64,000 nucleotides of DNA from Roseibium algicola (GCF_001999245.1 NZ_CP019630.1:2968501-3032500); one strand, 5' to 3'. Shown: positions 44,613 to 55,594, numbered from the stretch's first letter. Notes: generated by a model from the letters alone, not told the origin. Made by a program: numbers and translations.

Positions 44613-45833
44613 TCAGCCGATCCGGTCGCGCTTGGCGAGGGTGCGCAGGCGCAGGGCATTCAGCTTGATGAAGCCGGCGGCGTCCTTCTGGTCGTAAGCA
44701 CCCTGGTCGTCCTCGAAGGTGACCAGCTCTTCGGAATAGAGCGAATAGGGCGAGGACCGGCCGACGAGGATGACGTTGCCCTTGTAGAGCTTCAGCTTGA
44801 CGGAGCCGGTGACATGCTCCTGGCTCTTGTCGATCAGGGCCTGCAGCATCTCGCGCTCCGGCGAGAACCAGAACCCGTTGTAGATCAGCTCGGCGTAACG
44901 CGGCATCAGTTCGTCCTTCAGGTGCGAGGCACCGCGGTCGAGCGTGATGGATTCCATGGCGCGGTGCGCCGTCAGGAGGATGGTGCCGCCCGGCGTTTCG
45001 TAGATGCCGCGGCTCTTCATGCCGACGAAGCGGTTCTCGACCATGTCGAGACGGCCGATGCCGTTGTCGCGGCCATAGTCGTTGAGTTTGGCGAAGAGCG
45101 TTGCCGGCGACATCTTCTCGCCGTTGAGGGAGACGGCGTCGCCCTTCTCAAAACCGATCTCGATGTAGGTGACTTCGTCCGGAGCTTCGGTCGGGTCAAC
45201 CGTGCGCTGGAAAACGTAGTTCGGTGCTTCCTCGGCCGGGTCTTCCAGCACTTTGCCTTCCGAAGAGGAGTGCAGCATGTTGGCGTCGACAGAGAACGGA
45301 GCTTCACCGCGCTTGTCTTTCGGCACCGGGATCTGGTGCTGTTCGGCGAACTCCAGAAGGTCGGTCCGGGACTTGAACGTCCAGTCGCGCCACGGCGCGA
45401 TCACTTTGATGTCCGGGTTGAGGGCATAGGCGGACAGTTCGAAACGAACCTGGTCGTTGCCCTTGCCGGTCGCGCCATGGGCAATCGCGTCGGCGCCGGT
45501 TTCTTCGGCAATCTCGATCAGGCGCTTGGAAATCAGCGGCCGGGCGATGGAAGTGCCGAGCAGGTAGACGCCTTCATAGACAGCGTTGGCGCGGAACATC
45601 GGGAAGACGAAGTCGCGGATGAATTCCTCGCGCAGGTCGTCGATGTAGATTTCCTTGATGCCGAGCATTTCGGCTTTCTTGCGCGCCGGCTCCAGTTCCT
45701 CGCCCTGGCCGAGATCGGCGGTGAAGGTCACCACTTCGCAGCCCAGTTCGGTCTGCAGCCATTTCAGGATGATGGAGGTGTCGAGGCCGCCGGAATAGGC
45801 CAGCACGACTTTTTTGATGTCACCATGCGCCAT
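44613..45833 (-). CDS. argG: Argininosuccinate synthase
   Basis: Joins citrulline and aspartate with ATP in arginine synthesis. The 406-aa protein has the N-type PP-loop [10 protein letters not shown] near its N-terminus, then [22 protein letters not shown] and [13 protein letters not shown], and [26 protein letters not shown], all signatures of the short (type I) form. The ATG at 45833 ([16 protein letters not shown]) is the natural start; the frame extends 20 codons upstream. It ends at a strong terminator. Confidence 0.96.
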   Translation of the reverse strand: MAHGDIKKVVLAYSGGLDTSIILKWLQTELGCEVVTFTADLGQGEELEPARKKAEMLGIKEIYIDDLREEFIRDFVFPMFRANAVYEGVYLLGTSIARPLISKRLIEIAEETGADAIAHGATGKGNDQVRFELSAYALNPDIKVIAPWRDWTFKSRTDLLEFAEQHQIPVPKDKRGEAPFSVDANMLHSSSEGKVLEDPAEEAPNYVFQRTVDPTEAPDEVTYIEIGFEKGDAVSLNGEKMSPATLFAKLNDYGRDNGIGRLDMVENRFVGMKSRGIYETPGGTILLTAHRAMESITLDRGASHLKDELMPRYAELIYNGFWFSPEREMLQALIDKSQEHVTGSVKLKLYKGNVILVGRSSPYSLYSEELVTFEDDQGAYDQKDAAGFIKLNALRLRTLAKRDRIG

Positions 45834-45999
45834 TTTGGGAAAAATCCAGTTCGATGTTCCTGGCGGTTTCCCGCCGATGAAAATTTGCGGCAATTTAGCC
45901 GGTTCTATGCATGGCGCAAGCCCCGCGATGCACTCATTTCGTCGCGTTTCGATCTACACGGGTCGATCTGCCATGTCGGGAAATTTTGGCGGGCGCCCG

Positions 46000-46620
46000 T
46001 TACTGCGCCGCCACCGTTTGCGCGGTTGCCTTGGCGCCGTATCGGGCCAGGAACATGTCGACGCTTTCCTCGATGATCCGTTCCATCTCGGGGCGGGTCG
46101 TCACGCGGCCGCTGTGGATGTTCGGGTAGAAGGATCGGGCCTTGATCAGGCCGAGAAATTGCGTGGCCGCCAGGGACGGGTCGTCGGCCGTGAGCTTGCC
46201 TTCACGCGTGGCGCGATCCATGAACTCGGTAAAGACGGAGATCTTGGTCATGCGGCTGTCCATATCGGCTGCAAGGGCCGGGTCGCGGATCGTTTCGCTC
46301 ATGACCATGCGGGCCAGGCTCATGAAGCACGGGTTGATCATGAGCTCGCCTTCGGCCCAGCCGAGACGCACCAGGGCATCGCGAATGGGCGCCGCCGGGT
46401 CGTAGGCGACTTCAAGCGCCGAGTTGATCTGATCGGCAAGGCACTGGTTGATCTCCTTGAAAAGCACGTCCTTGCTTTCAAAGTGATTGTAGACCGTGCG
46501 CTTGGAAACCTGGGCTCGCTCGGAAATCCGGTCCATGCTGGCTCCGGCATAACCCTTTTCCTGAAACTCGGCGATTGCAGCCTCGACGATCTGCTTCTTT
46601 TTCTGATCCGATACGGACAT
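46000..46620 (-). CDS. TetR/AcrR-family repressor
   Basis: A 206-aa regulator with a clear N-terminal helix-turn-helix (residues about 8-55: QIVEAAIAEFQEKGYAGASMDRISERAQVSKRTVYNHFESKDVLF) and a TetR C-terminal domain of the AcrR-like type (FMSLARMVMSETIRDPALAADM). It is divergent from the two-gene oxidoreductase operon. The intervening 181 bp hold several GTTTAC/GTAAAC half-sites, so it most likely represses both itself and that operon. Confidence 0.92.
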   Translation of the reverse strand: MSVSDQKKKQIVEAAIAEFQEKGYAGASMDRISERAQVSKRTVYNHFESKDVLFKEINQCLADQINSALEVAYDPAAPIRDALVRLGWAEGELMINPCFMSLARMVMSETIRDPALAADMDSRMTKISVFTEFMDRATREGKLTADDPSLAATQFLGLIKARSFYPNIHSGRVTTRPEMERIIEESVDMFLARYGAKATAQTVAAQ

Positions 46621-46700
46621 TACCTACTCATATATACCCCGTTGCATTATCTGTCAGACGACAGGACCCCCGCCTCTTTAATCCCAAAAATCGCGCCCTA

Positions 46701-46760
46701 TGTAAACTCTGGCGTTTACAGGTGTGCAGTTACGAACTAAACTGCACGGTGTAGTTTACA
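46701..46760. promoter_or_regulatory. Candidate TetR operators between divergent genes
   Basis: Two palindromes are visible. One is TGTAAAC (46701-46707) with GTTTACA (46714-46720). The second is AAACTGCACGGTGTAGTTT (46739-46757), pairing at 8 of 9 positions. GTGCAGTT (46724-46731) can also pair with AACTGCAC (46740-46747). The arrangement suits cooperative binding by the divergent TetR protein. Confidence 0.6.
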
Positions 46761-46801
46761 TCCTTTAGCCAGAATTGGCCAGCCAAAGGAGACGCCTCCT
46801 C

Positions 46802-47263
46802 ATGTCAGTGACATTAAAAATCAACGGGGAAACGCGTACGCTCGACGCGGATCCCGAGAGCCCCCTGCTGTGGGCTCTGCGCGACGAGCTGGGAATGACG
46901 GGGACAAAGTTCGGTTGCGGCATTGCTTCCTGCGGTGCCTGCACGGTTCACATGGACGGTATTCCGGTCCGGTCCTGCCAGACGTTCGTTGGCGACCTCG
47001 AAGGTGCTGAAATCACAACGATCGAAGGTATCGACGGCAAGGCGGCTGCCGCTGTCCAGGCCGCCTGGAACGAGCTGGACGTGCCGCAGTGCGGGTATTG
47101 CCAGTCCGGCCAGATCATGGCCGCAACTGCCTTGCTTGCCGAAACGCCCAAGCCGACCGACGAGGACATCGACGCAGCCATGGACGGCAATGTCTGCCGC
47201 TGCGCCACCTACGCCCGGATCCGCAAGGCCATCCACCTTGCTTCAGACAAGATGGAGGCCTGA
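46802..47263 (+). CDS. Two-[2Fe-2S] small subunit of isoquinoline-1-oxidoreductase-type enzyme
   Basis: A 153-aa electron-transfer subunit of the xanthine-oxidase family (IorA type). The plant-ferredoxin cluster is [17 protein letters not shown] plus VRSC, and the second cluster is CGYCQSGQI with CRCATYARI. It passes electrons from the molybdenum subunit encoded next. AAGGAG lies 10 bases before the ATG and can pair with CTCCT (46796-46800) in a small hairpin, which may damp translation. First gene of the operon, under the TetR operators. Confidence 0.9.
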   Translation: MSVTLKINGETRTLDADPESPLLWALRDELGMTGTKFGCGIASCGACTVHMDGIPVRSCQTFVGDLEGAEITTIEGIDGKAAAAVQAAWNELDVPQCGYCQSGQIMAATALLAETPKPTDEDIDAAMDGNVCRCATYARIRKAIHLASDKMEA

Positions 47264-47266
47264 ACC

Positions 47267-49453
47267 ATGCTGCATCTCCTGAAACAACCGCTGGCAGCCG
47301 CAATGCCGACACGGCGCACCTTCCTGAAGGTGTCCGCCGGTACCGTTGGGGGCCTGGTGCTTGCCATGAACCTGCCGCGTTCGACTGCCTCGGCCGCCGA
47401 AGGCGAGTTCATCCAGCCCTTCGTTCACATCCGTCCGGACAACACGGTGGTGGTGCTGTCCAAGCACTTCGACATGGGGCAGGGAACGGCCAGTGGTCTG
47501 TGCAGTCTGGTCGCCGACGAACTCGACGCTTCCTGGGAGCAGGTCAGTGTCGAATTCGCACCGTCAAATCCGCAGGTCTATGCCAACTCGCTGTTCGGCG
47601 TGCAGGGCACCGGCGGGTCCACGGCCATGGCGAACTCGTTCATGCAGTACCGCCAGGCCGGTGCCGCGGCAAAGGCGATGATCGTTGCCGCCGCGGCAAA
47701 GGAATGGGGCGTGCCAGCGGATGAAATCACCGTGTCGGGCGGCGTGGTCTCTCATGGTGTGGACAAGACCGCGACCCTGGGTGACCTTGCCGGTCTTGCC
47801 GCCAACGAGGACGTTCCGGCAGAGCCGACACTGAAGACACCGGACCAGTGGGTCTACATCGGCAAGTCCTTCCCGCGTCTCGACGTCAAGAACAAGACCG
47901 TCGGCGCGCCGAGAACCTACACGATGGACTTCCAGCGTGACGACCTGCTGGTTGCCGTCGTTGCCCGCTCTCCCCGTTTTGGCGGCAAGGTGAAGTCGTT
48001 TGACGCCACCGAAGCCAAGAAGGTGCCGGGCGTCGTCAATGTGCTGCAGATCCCCAACGGGGTAGCGGTGATTGCAAAGTCCACCTGGCCGGCAATCAAC
48101 GGCCGGTCCCTGCTCGAAATCGAGTGGGACGATGCCGAGGCGGAAACCCGGTCAAGCGATGCGATGATCGCCGAACTGAAGGACATGACCACCAAGCCGG
48201 GTGTGAAGGTTCGCGAAGACGGTGATGTCGATGCGGCGCTGGAAGCTTCGGCCAAGGTCATCGAAGCCGACTATGACTTCCCGTTCCTGGCCCATGGCGC
48301 CATGGAACCGCTGGACATCGCCATGATGTTCGACGGTGAAACCGCGGAATTCTGGTTCGCTTCCCAGATCCCGACCATCGATCACAACGTGGCGGCCACC
48401 GTACTCGGCATTCCGTTCGAGAACGTCAAGATCAACACCCTGTGGGCAGGCGGCTCCTTCGGGCGCCGTGCCCAGGCCGATGCGCATCCGGTCGTGGAAA
48501 TCACCACCCTGGCCAAGGCGATGCAGGCCGCCGGCATGGCGCCGGCTCCGGTGAAGATCGTCTGGACCCGTGAGGACGACATGGCCGGAGGGTACTACCG
48601 TCCGATGTCGGCTCACCGGCTGCGGGTCGGTCTTGATGACCAGGGCAACGTGACGGCGTTCAAGTACAACATCGCCGCCAAGTCCATCGTCAAGGGCACG
48701 CCTTTCGAAGCCATGCTGATGAAGGACGGTGTCGACCACAACATGACCGAAGGCGCGCATGACACCACTTATGCGTTTCCGCTGATGAACATGGACCAGT
48801 CCTTCCAGGAGACGAAGGTCCCGGTTCTGTGGTGGCGTTCGGTGGGTCACACCCACACGGCCTACGTCATGGAAACCATGATCGATCGTCTGGCCAAGGA
48901 AGCCGGCAAGGATCCGGTTGCCTATCGCCTCGAGATGATCAAGGACGATCCGCGCAAGGTGGGCGTGTTGAAGCTAGCGGCTGAAAAGGCGGGCTGGGAC
49001 ACACCTTTGCCTGAAGGGCGCCACCGCGGTGTCGCCGTGCACAAGTCCTTCGGTTCCTTTGTGGCGGAAGTGGCGGAAATCTCCTTCCGCGACGACGGCA
49101 CTGTGAAGGTGGAAAAGGTGACGGCAGCGGTCGACTGCGGCACGCCGATCAACCCGGACAATATCCGGGCACAGGTCGAAGGCGGCATCGGCTACGGCCT
49201 TGGTGCGATCCTGCGGAACCAGGTGACGCTCGCCGACGGTGTTGTCGAGGAAACCAACTTCGACACCTACGAACCGATCCGGATGTCCGACATGCCGGAA
49301 ATCGAGGTCCATATCGTTCCCTCGAATGAAGCACCGACCGGTATCGGTGAGCCCGGTACTCCGCCAATCGGCCCGGCTGTCGCCAACGCGATTGCCGCTG
49401 CCAAAGGCGAGTGGTCAACCAGCCTGCCGCTGGCAAAGTCCGGTCTCGTCTGA
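47267..49453 (+). CDS. Molybdopterin large subunit, isoquinoline-1-oxidoreductase beta type, Tat-exported
   Basis: A 728-aa molybdenum hydroxylase subunit (aldehyde oxidase and xanthine dehydrogenase superfamily, single-chain IorB form). The N-terminus has a twin-arginine signal ([20 protein letters not shown]), so the holoenzyme acts in the periplasm. Conserved parts include the [17 protein letters not shown] segment, [14 protein letters not shown], the Moco-binding WAGGSFGRR, and the C-terminal [21 protein letters not shown] with the catalytic Glu. It oxidises N-heterocycles or aldehydes in characterised relatives; the substrate here is unknown. No cytochrome subunit is adjacent. Confidence 0.9.
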   Translation: MLHLLKQPLAAAMPTRRTFLKVSAGTVGGLVLAMNLPRSTASAAEGEFIQPFVHIRPDNTVVVLSKHFDMGQGTASGLCSLVADELDASWEQVSVEFAPSNPQVYANSLFGVQGTGGSTAMANSFMQYRQAGAAAKAMIVAAAAKEWGVPADEITVSGGVVSHGVDKTATLGDLAGLAANEDVPAEPTLKTPDQWVYIGKSFPRLDVKNKTVGAPRTYTMDFQRDDLLVAVVARSPRFGGKVKSFDATEAKKVPGVVNVLQIPNGVAVIAKSTWPAINGRSLLEIEWDDAEAETRSSDAMIAELKDMTTKPGVKVREDGDVDAALEASAKVIEADYDFPFLAHGAMEPLDIAMMFDGETAEFWFASQIPTIDHNVAATVLGIPFENVKINTLWAGGSFGRRAQADAHPVVEITTLAKAMQAAGMAPAPVKIVWTREDDMAGGYYRPMSAHRLRVGLDDQGNVTAFKYNIAAKSIVKGTPFEAMLMKDGVDHNMTEGAHDTTYAFPLMNMDQSFQETKVPVLWWRSVGHTHTAYVMETMIDRLAKEAGKDPVAYRLEMIKDDPRKVGVLKLAAEKAGWDTPLPEGRHRGVAVHKSFGSFVAEVAEISFRDDGTVKVEKVTAAVDCGTPINPDNIRAQVEGGIGYGLGAILRNQVTLADGVVEETNFDTYEPIRMSDMPEIEVHIVPSNEAPTGIGEPGTPPIGPAVANAIAAAKGEWSTSLPLAKSGLV

Positions 49454-49470
49454 GCCTCGCCGAAGAATAC

Positions 49471-49498
49471 AAAAAGGCCGCCTCCGGGCGGCCTTTTT
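49471..49498. terminator. Bidirectional terminator after the oxidoreductase operon
   Basis: AAAAAGGCCGCC (49471-49482) and GGCGGCCTTTTT (49487-49498) are perfect inverted copies with loop TCCG. The T-run is on the plus strand, 18 bp after the stop. The AT-rich rest of the gap up to 49751 includes an inverted repeat GTAGAAA (49609-49615) / TTTCTAC (49626-49632), probably in the promoter of the next gene. Confidence 0.92.
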
Positions 49499-49751
49499 CA
49501 TGAGGGCGTAGCCTTTGCCGAAGGCGCCAAGCCCCGAACTAGGGGCAAATGTGCGGTCTATCTATGGTGGTATTATTTGAAGATGAATCCTTAGGTATAA
49601 GAATTTTTGTAGAAAGTAATTATCTTTTCTACCGATAGTTATGTTGTGTTTTCTTTCAACTTTTCAATTTTCTCTAATTGTAGAGAAATTAACCAACATT
49701 AAATTGCTGATATCTAGCCTTCTCGTAATAAATCTACTTCGGGAGGGTGCC

Positions 49752-51893
49752 TTGGGAACCCGAATCTCAAAACTCAGTTTTCGTCTGCCGGCCATCATCT
49801 CCGGTTGTTCGGTTGTGGCCGCGCTGTTTGTCGGCGCCCTTGCCTATTGGGTCAGTTCAACGGATCTGGAAGAGCAGGCGGAAGAGCGGCTTTCGGCTCT
49901 TGCAAGTGCGCGCGCCGGAGATCTTTCGCACTATCTGGACTCCATCGTGCAGGATCTGCAGGTCACCGCCGCAAGTCCGTTCGTGAAATCCGCACTGGCG
50001 GATTTCAAGGAAGGGTGGGCAAGCCAGGAGGGCGATGCCACGGCGAGCCTGCAGAAAGCCTACATTCACGACAATCCGCATCCGACGGGCCAGAAAGACG
50101 CGCTGATGCGCGCTGGCGACACCGCCTACGACGAGGCGCATGAACAGTATCATCCGTGGTTCAGCAAGATGCTGAAGACCCGCGGTTACTACGACATCTT
50201 CCTGTTCGCGGAGGACGGCTCGCTTGTCTACACGGTGTTCAAGGAACTCGACTACGCAACCAACCTGACCACCGGCAAATACAAGGATACGGATCTGGGC
50301 AATGCCTTCCGGGCGGCGTTGAACGGTGGGCAGGACGAAGTTCGCTTCTTCGATTTCAAACCCTATGCTCCGAGCGCGGATGCACCGGCAAGCTTCATTG
50401 CGACACCGGTTTTTGAAGGCGGCAAGCGTGTTGGCGTGCTGGCCTTCCAGATGCCCATCGACAACATCAACAGCGTGATGAGCAGCGCGGCGGGTCTCGG
50501 AGAAACAGGGGAGGCCATTCTTGTCGGCGCAGACAAGCTGTTCCGGAACGATTCGTCCAAGACACCCGGACAGAACGATATCCTGACCGCAAGCCTCGAT
50601 TCGTCTCTGGTGGATCAAGCCCTTGGCGGCAAGCCGGCTTCCGGAAACCTGGAAGGGTTCCGCGACACGGACTATCTGGCCGCTGCAGTGCCTCTGACGT
50701 TTTTTGGAGCCAATCTCGCGGTTGTCACGGTCGAGGCACGCGATGAAATTCTCGCGCCGGTGCGGGCGCTGCGCAATCAGATCGCACTGATTTGCCTCGG
50801 GATCTTCGGCATCATGATGGCAATCGGCTGGCTGGCTGCACGCTCGATCGTTGCCCCGATCAAAAGCCTTGTCGCCAATGCGGCTCGCCTCGCCGGTGGT
50901 GATGTATCCGTCGTCTTTGCGGAAGCAGACCGAAAGGATGAGGTTGGAGAAATCGCGGCCGCCATTGCAGGCTTCAGAGATGGCGTCGCCGAGCAGGCGC
51001 GCCTGGAAGAAGCACGAAAGGTTGAAGAACAGGCTCGTACGGACCGTCAGCTCCGTATCGAGGCGCTGATCGAGGGTTTCCGCACGCAGTCGTCCGAAAT
51101 GCTCGGTTCCGTCGATGCTGCCATGTCTGAAATGCAAGCCAATGCAAGTTCCATGATGGAAACGGCCTCAGGGGCTTCTGAAGAGGTGAGCAGCGCTGCT
51201 GCGGCAACAACCCAGGCATCGGGCAACGTGCAGCTTGTTGCGGCCGCCACTGAGGAGCTGTCGTCGTCGATCTCGGAAATCGGTCAACGTGTGGAGGAAA
51301 CCACGCGGGTGATTGCCGATGCGACCAGCCAGACCCAGGCAAGCACCCAGAAAATGGAAATGCTGTCGTCGGGTTCTGCCAGGATCGGCGAAGTGATCGG
51401 CCTTATCCAAGCAATCGCTGAGCAGACCAACCTTCTGGCGCTCAATGCAACAATTGAAGCGGCACGGGCCGGCGAAGCCGGCAAGGGCTTTGCGGTGGTG
51501 GCTGCCGAAGTGAAAGAGCTGGCCACCCAGACCTCCAGGGCGACCGAGGAAATTTCCAACCAGATCGCGGAAATCCAGTCTGCCACCGAGCAGGCAGTGA
51601 CCGCGATTGAAGGCATCGCTTCCATCATGGTTCGGGCGAACGAGAACACCACCTCGATTGCCGCTGCCGTTCAGGAACAGGATGCGGCCACCGGCGAGAT
51701 CAGCCGCAGTGCTTCGGAAGCTTCCTCGGGCACACGCGCGGCCAGCGACAACATGTCGAATGTCAGCACTGCCGTGGAAACGACGGCCAATTCGGCGCAG
51801 TCGGTGGATCAGGCGACGCAGGTCGCCTCCGAGAAACTGCGTTCGCTGAATACGGCCGTAAACGACTTCCTGCGCGAGGTCGCTGCGGCCTGA
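49752..51893 (+). CDS. Methyl-accepting chemotaxis protein with Cache-like sensor
   Basis: A 713-aa chemoreceptor if the TTG at 49752 is used. It is preceded by GGGAGGG at proper spacing, and the 37 codons upstream of it are AT-rich and not protein-like. TM1 is at about residues 12-34. A roughly 300-residue periplasmic region of double-Cache (dCache_1) appearance follows ([50 protein letters not shown]). TM2 is at about 342-363, then HAMP and the signalling tip [16 protein letters not shown] and [17 protein letters not shown]. Such sensors bind amino acids or organic acids; the ligand is unknown. Confidence 0.9.
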   Translation: MGTRISKLSFRLPAIISGCSVVAALFVGALAYWVSSTDLEEQAEERLSALASARAGDLSHYLDSIVQDLQVTAASPFVKSALADFKEGWASQEGDATASLQKAYIHDNPHPTGQKDALMRAGDTAYDEAHEQYHPWFSKMLKTRGYYDIFLFAEDGSLVYTVFKELDYATNLTTGKYKDTDLGNAFRAALNGGQDEVRFFDFKPYAPSADAPASFIATPVFEGGKRVGVLAFQMPIDNINSVMSSAAGLGETGEAILVGADKLFRNDSSKTPGQNDILTASLDSSLVDQALGGKPASGNLEGFRDTDYLAAAVPLTFFGANLAVVTVEARDEILAPVRALRNQIALICLGIFGIMMAIGWLAARSIVAPIKSLVANAARLAGGDVSVVFAEADRKDEVGEIAAAIAGFRDGVAEQARLEEARKVEEQARTDRQLRIEALIEGFRTQSSEMLGSVDAAMSEMQANASSMMETASGASEEVSSAAAATTQASGNVQLVAAATEELSSSISEIGQRVEETTRVIADATSQTQASTQKMEMLSSGSARIGEVIGLIQAIAEQTNLLALNATIEAARAGEAGKGFAVVAAEVKELATQTSRATEEISNQIAEIQSATEQAVTAIEGIASIMVRANENTTSIAAAVQEQDAATGEISRSASEASSGTRAASDNMSNVSTAVETTANSAQSVDQATQVASEKLRSLNTAVNDFLREVAAA

Positions 51894-51916
51894 CGGATCA
51901 GAATCTGAAAACAGGT

Positions 51917-51944
51917 ACGGCGGCTCCAGCGAGCCGCCGTTTTT
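51917..51944 (+). terminator. Rho-independent terminator of the second chemoreceptor
   Basis: ACGGCGGCTC (51917-51926) and GAGCCGCCGT (51931-51940) pair perfectly over CAGC and are followed by TTTT. Confidence 0.92.
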
Positions 51945-51965
51945 CGTTCAGCAGATGATGTTGCC

Positions 51966-53183
51966 TCAGGAGGCTGCCAGGGCCTCACGGTCCTTCTTTC
52001 GCATGCGCTCGGACGCGGATTTCAGCTGTCCGCAGGCGGCGAAGATGTCGCGGCCGCGTGGTGTGCGGATCGGAGAGGCATAGCCGGCCCGGTTGACGAT
52101 GTCGGCAAATTCCTCGATCCGCTCCCAGTCGGAGCATTCGTAATCGGTGCCCGGCCACGGGTTGAAGGGAATCAGGTTGATTTTGGCCGGAATGCCCTTC
52201 AGCAGGCGGACCAGTTCAAGCGCGTCCTGATTGCTGTCGTTGACGCCCTTCAGCATCACATATTCGAAGGTGATGCGCTTGGCGTTGGACAGGCCCGGAT
52301 ACTGCCTGCAAGCGTCCAGCAGTTCCTTGATGTTCCATTTCTTGTTGATCGGCACCAGCACGTCGCGCAGCTCGTCACGAACCGCGTGGAGCGAAATGGC
52401 CAGCATGCAGCCGATTTCTTCACCGGTGCGGAAGATTTCCGGCACGACACCGGAGGTCGACAGGGTGATGCGGCGCTTGGAGAGCGACAGGCCGTCACCA
52501 TCGGACGCGATCAGAAGCGCCTTCTTGACGTTGTCGAAATTGTAGAGGGGCTCACCCATGCCCATCATGACGATGTTGGTCACCAGACGGCCTTCGGACG
52601 GCACGATGGCGCCCTGCGGGGTGTCCGCATGCGGGAAATCGCCCAGCCGGTCGCGCGCAATCAGGATCTGCGACAGAATTTCTTCGGCCGTCAGATTGCG
52701 GACCATCTTCTGGGTGCCCGTGTGGCAGAAAGTGCAGGTGAGGGTGCAGCCGACCTGGGAAGAAACGCAGAGCGTGCCGCGGCCTTCTTCAGGAATATAG
52801 ACGGTTTCAACCTCGACCGGGCGGCCGGCGCCGCGCGCGGGAAAGCGGAACAGCCACTTGCGGGTACCGTCGACGGAGATCTGCTCGGACACAATTTCCG
52901 GACGGGCGATCGTGAAGGCTTCGTCCAGCTTCTGACGCAGGTCCTTCGCGATATTCGTCATATGCGCAAAGTCGGACACGCCGCGCACATAAAGCCAGTG
53001 CCAGAGCTGGGAGGCACGCATGCGCCATTGCTTCTGCGGCACGCCGATTGTACCGAGCGCTTCACCCAGTTCCTCGCGCGACAGACCGATCAGCGTCGGC
53101 TTGTCTTCGCCGGGCAGGACGGCTTCGGCTGAAACGGTGTGCGCGTTCGGATTGTCCCGCGCGATGTCGAGCGTAATTGCCAT
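51966..53183 (-). CDS. rlmN: 23S rRNA (adenine2503-C2)/tRNA A37 methyltransferase RlmN
   Basis: A 405-aa radical-SAM methyltransferase that methylates A2503 of 23S rRNA and A37 of some tRNAs. The N-terminal HhH-like domain ([35 protein letters not shown]) is followed by the cluster motif CTLTCTFC (Cys-x3-Cys-x2-Cys). Then come [25 protein letters not shown] and the C-terminal ACGQLKS with the catalytic Cys. Monocistronic. The gap 53184-53487 before the next gene shows no open frame I trust. Confidence 0.95.
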   Translation of the reverse strand: MAITLDIARDNPNAHTVSAEAVLPGEDKPTLIGLSREELGEALGTIGVPQKQWRMRASQLWHWLYVRGVSDFAHMTNIAKDLRQKLDEAFTIARPEIVSEQISVDGTRKWLFRFPARGAGRPVEVETVYIPEEGRGTLCVSSQVGCTLTCTFCHTGTQKMVRNLTAEEILSQILIARDRLGDFPHADTPQGAIVPSEGRLVTNIVMMGMGEPLYNFDNVKKALLIASDGDGLSLSKRRITLSTSGVVPEIFRTGEEIGCMLAISLHAVRDELRDVLVPINKKWNIKELLDACRQYPGLSNAKRITFEYVMLKGVNDSNQDALELVRLLKGIPAKINLIPFNPWPGTDYECSDWERIEEFADIVNRAGYASPIRTPRGRDIFAACGQLKSASERMRKKDREALAAS

Positions 53184-53487
53184 GTCGTGATCCGTAATCT
53201 CTTCCGGCAGGGTCTTCAGGCGTCTTGGAACAAGACTACGCGGTCGCCGGGCACCTGACTTGCAGGTCTGATTTCAAGGGCTCCCAAAACCACAAAAAGC
53301 GCCGAAAATCAAGTTTGCTGACGTGCAGGGGAGCTATGCAGAGCTGTTTTTACGCAACGACAACGACCCGGATAGGCCGTTTGGCCCGTCCAGGGTGACG
53401 TCGAGACTGAAAGGAAACCACCGGCCGACTTCGGCTTTTCGCCCTGCGGATGCAGGGGAAAGCCGGAGAAGCTGCTGCCTGAACGCG

Positions 53488-53997
53488 TTAGCGGCAGGCA
53501 GCGTTGGAGTCGTCGATCGCGGCTGTGACGCCGGACAGCGAGAACTTGTAGGTGGTGCGGGTGCCGCGGCTGGATTCGCCGGTCACCGTCATTTCCCGGC
53601 CTGCCCTCATGGCAGAAACGAGTTGCGCTTCGGTTGCAGCATTTTCGACCCAGGCACCGTCATTGTTGGTGAAGAGCGTGAAGCCCTTGCCGTCAATGTC
53701 TACGCTGACCGAGGATTTGTCCTTGAAAGGATAACCGACCAGCAGGCTCGGCTCGGACGAGACGCCTTCCGCCGGGCGGGTGGTCACGAAAAAGAATACG
53801 TCCCCGTGATTTCGATCTCCCGGAAGCAACGTCGTCGGTTTGGTAAGCGCGTAGCAAACCTTGCCGCCGCCACTGGTCAGCGCATAGGCCGCCCAGTCCT
53901 TGTGCTGCTTCAGAAGTGTCGGGGTTTGTGCGAAAGCCGCTGCACTCGAAACGGCAAGACCTGCTATGGCCAGAACCAGCGATTTTGCTTTCATCAT
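53488..53997 (-). CDS. Invasion-associated locus B (IalB) family exported protein
   Basis: A 169-aa periplasmic protein with a signal peptide (MMKAKSLVLAIAGLAVSSAAAFA-Q) and the IalB-type body: DWAAYALTSGGGKVCYALTKPTTLLPG, VFFFVTTRPAEGVSSEPSLLVGYPFK, and a C-terminal pair of Ala/Cys (AAIDDSNAACR), which could form a disulfide with the earlier Cys. IalB was named in Bartonella, but the family is general in Hyphomicrobiales and of uncertain function. The exact start among GTG/ATG/ATG at 54003-53994 is unclear. Confidence 0.82.
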   Translation of the reverse strand: MMKAKSLVLAIAGLAVSSAAAFAQTPTLLKQHKDWAAYALTSGGGKVCYALTKPTTLLPGDRNHGDVFFFVTTRPAEGVSSEPSLLVGYPFKDKSSVSVDIDGKGFTLFTNNDGAWVENAATEAQLVSAMRAGREMTVTGESSRGTRTTYKFSLSGVTAAIDDSNAACR

Positions 53998-54250
53998 CTC
54001 CACACCGTTGGATTTGAGTTTCCGTCAAATTTAGTTCAACTGCCGTCTGACATATAAACCTTGCTTTAATGATAACTTAAAGCGGGTTACGAAAGGGTTG
54101 AAGATCGACAATTGTATTTTCTGTTTTTCGGTGCGTGCACCAACCTAATCGCTTTGCGGTTAAACGCGGCAACAGTGTGGCAGACCTGCTTGACCCCCCT
54201 TTCGAATTATGCCGAACCTGATAAAGAAGATGGATCGGCAGGGGGATTGA

Positions 54251-54823
54251 TTGTCTTTGACGCAGGTGCAGTATTTTTCCGATCTCATTGTCAAAGTGGC
54301 GGAAGACCGGGACAAGGCGGCTTTCATCGAGCTGTTCGATCACTTTGCGCCGCGCCTGAAGGGCTACCTGATGAAGCAGGGCGCCGATGAGGCCCTTGCC
54401 GAAGAAGTCGCGCAGGACGTCATGATGACGCTGTGGCGCAAGGCCGATTTGTTCGATCCGAAAAAATCCAATGCCAGCACCTGGCTGTTCCGGGTTGCCC
54501 GGAACCGGCGTATCGACAGGATCCGCCGCCAGAAGTCTGCCGCGCTCGATCCCGAAGATCCGTCTCTGCACCCGACGCCCCTGCCGGACATTGCCGAAGA
54601 GATGGATGCGAAGCTGCGGGAAAAACGCGTGCGTGCTGCTTTGTCGCAGTTGCCTGAAGAGCAGCGGAATGTGGTTCGGCTGGCTTTTTTTGCAGGACAG
54701 TCGCACAGCGAGATCGCCGAACACACGGGTTTGCCGCTTGGCACGGTCAAATCCCGTATCCGGCTTGCCTTCGGACGGTTGCGTCAGCTTCTGGAAACCG
54801 ACACGTCCGTGGATGTGGACTAA
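54251..54823 (+). CDS. ECF sigma factor, RpoE/ChrR-type (ECF11-like)
   Basis: A 190-aa group-4 sigma factor. Region 2 (about 12-85) has the core-binding and -10 segment ELFDHFAPRLKGYLMKQGADEALAEEVAQDVMMTLWRKADLF and STWLFRVARNRRIDRIRR. Region 4 (about 125-180) has LPEEQRNVVRLAFFAGQSHSEIAEHTGLPLGTVKSRIRLAFGRLR. It resembles Rhodobacter RpoE, which answers singlet oxygen and is held by the zinc anti-sigma ChrR. No ChrR-like gene follows here; the next gene is on the other strand. It starts at a TTG with AGGGGG upstream. Confidence 0.9.
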   Translation: MSLTQVQYFSDLIVKVAEDRDKAAFIELFDHFAPRLKGYLMKQGADEALAEEVAQDVMMTLWRKADLFDPKKSNASTWLFRVARNRRIDRIRRQKSAALDPEDPSLHPTPLPDIAEEMDAKLREKRVRAALSQLPEEQRNVVRLAFFAGQSHSEIAEHTGLPLGTVKSRIRLAFGRLRQLLETDTSVDVD

Positions 54824-54884
54824 TTGGGGCCCCGGGCAAGAGACACCCAAAATTCTGGTGGCCTGAAGTTCAGGCACAACTCAT

Positions 54885-55478
54885 TCAGGTTCCTGGCACT
54901 TTCCGTCCCGTGCGCATCACCGGACCGCCGCTGACATGTTTCGGACGTTCGATCCTGGGGGCGCCGGCTGTGGTTGAGCGGTCCGCGTAGCGACCCAGCG
55001 CCCTGTGACGGTCGTACATGACGATCGCACCGGCCATGGCGACATTGATGCAGAACTTTGTCGGGATCTTCACCACGTGGTCGCAGCGCGCCAGCATCTG
55101 CGGTGAAAGCGAGCCTCTTTCAGGACCAAGAACGTAGGCCGCCTGAAGGGGATGTCCGAAGCTTGGCAGCTCGATCGATTCGTCCGTGAGTTCGATGCCC
55201 ACAAGCTGGCAGCCTCTGGGCAGGTCCATCGTGTCTACGCTGTCCCAGGTGAAGACAGGCAGGTGGCCGGGGCTCTTGGAGGTGTCGGAGGGCGGCGCCT
55301 TGCGCAGCTTCTGGTCGGCATCCACCGTGAAGAAGAAGTTGGCGCCGAAGGCATGGGCAGAGCGCATCAAGGTGCCCAGGTTCATCCGTTTCGAGAGGCC
55401 TTCGGCCCCGATTGCAAAATATCCGCGCATCAGTTTGTCCGATTTCGATTTGGCTGCCTCATAGCCGACTTTCGCCAT
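54885..55478 (-). CDS. SpoU/TrmH-family RNA 2'-O-methyltransferase
   Basis: A 197-aa SPOUT methyltransferase. The three knot motifs are visible: NLGTLMRSAHAFGANFFF (motif 1), YVLGPERGSLSPQML (motif 2) and IPTKFCINVAMAGAIVMYDRH (motif 3). The family methylates ribose in tRNA or rRNA. The motif-3 Cys-Ile-Asn in place of the more usual SLN is noteworthy but occurs in relatives. The target is not deducible. Confidence 0.85.
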   Translation of the reverse strand: MAKVGYEAAKSKSDKLMRGYFAIGAEGLSKRMNLGTLMRSAHAFGANFFFTVDADQKLRKAPPSDTSKSPGHLPVFTWDSVDTMDLPRGCQLVGIELTDESIELPSFGHPLQAAYVLGPERGSLSPQMLARCDHVVKIPTKFCINVAMAGAIVMYDRHRALGRYADRSTTAGAPRIERPKHVSGGPVMRTGRKVPGT

Positions 55479-55594
55479 GGCCGAAAGTTTTCAGCTTATC
55501 CGGAAAGCCAATTCCCGCCTCGGACAGGGCTTGCTAACGTCTCACCCGGCGCAGCGCGAGCGGCGCTTTGCCCGTAGAATGTCATGAGGATGCC

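Noticed and set aside
44409..46076. 555-codon open frame antisense to argG
   Set aside because: argG is unambiguous on the minus strand; the antisense frame has no recognisable domain.
53323..54057. 244-codon plus-strand frame over the IalB-family gene
   Set aside because: The minus strand has a signal peptide and IalB motifs; the plus frame has none and starts in non-coding sequence.
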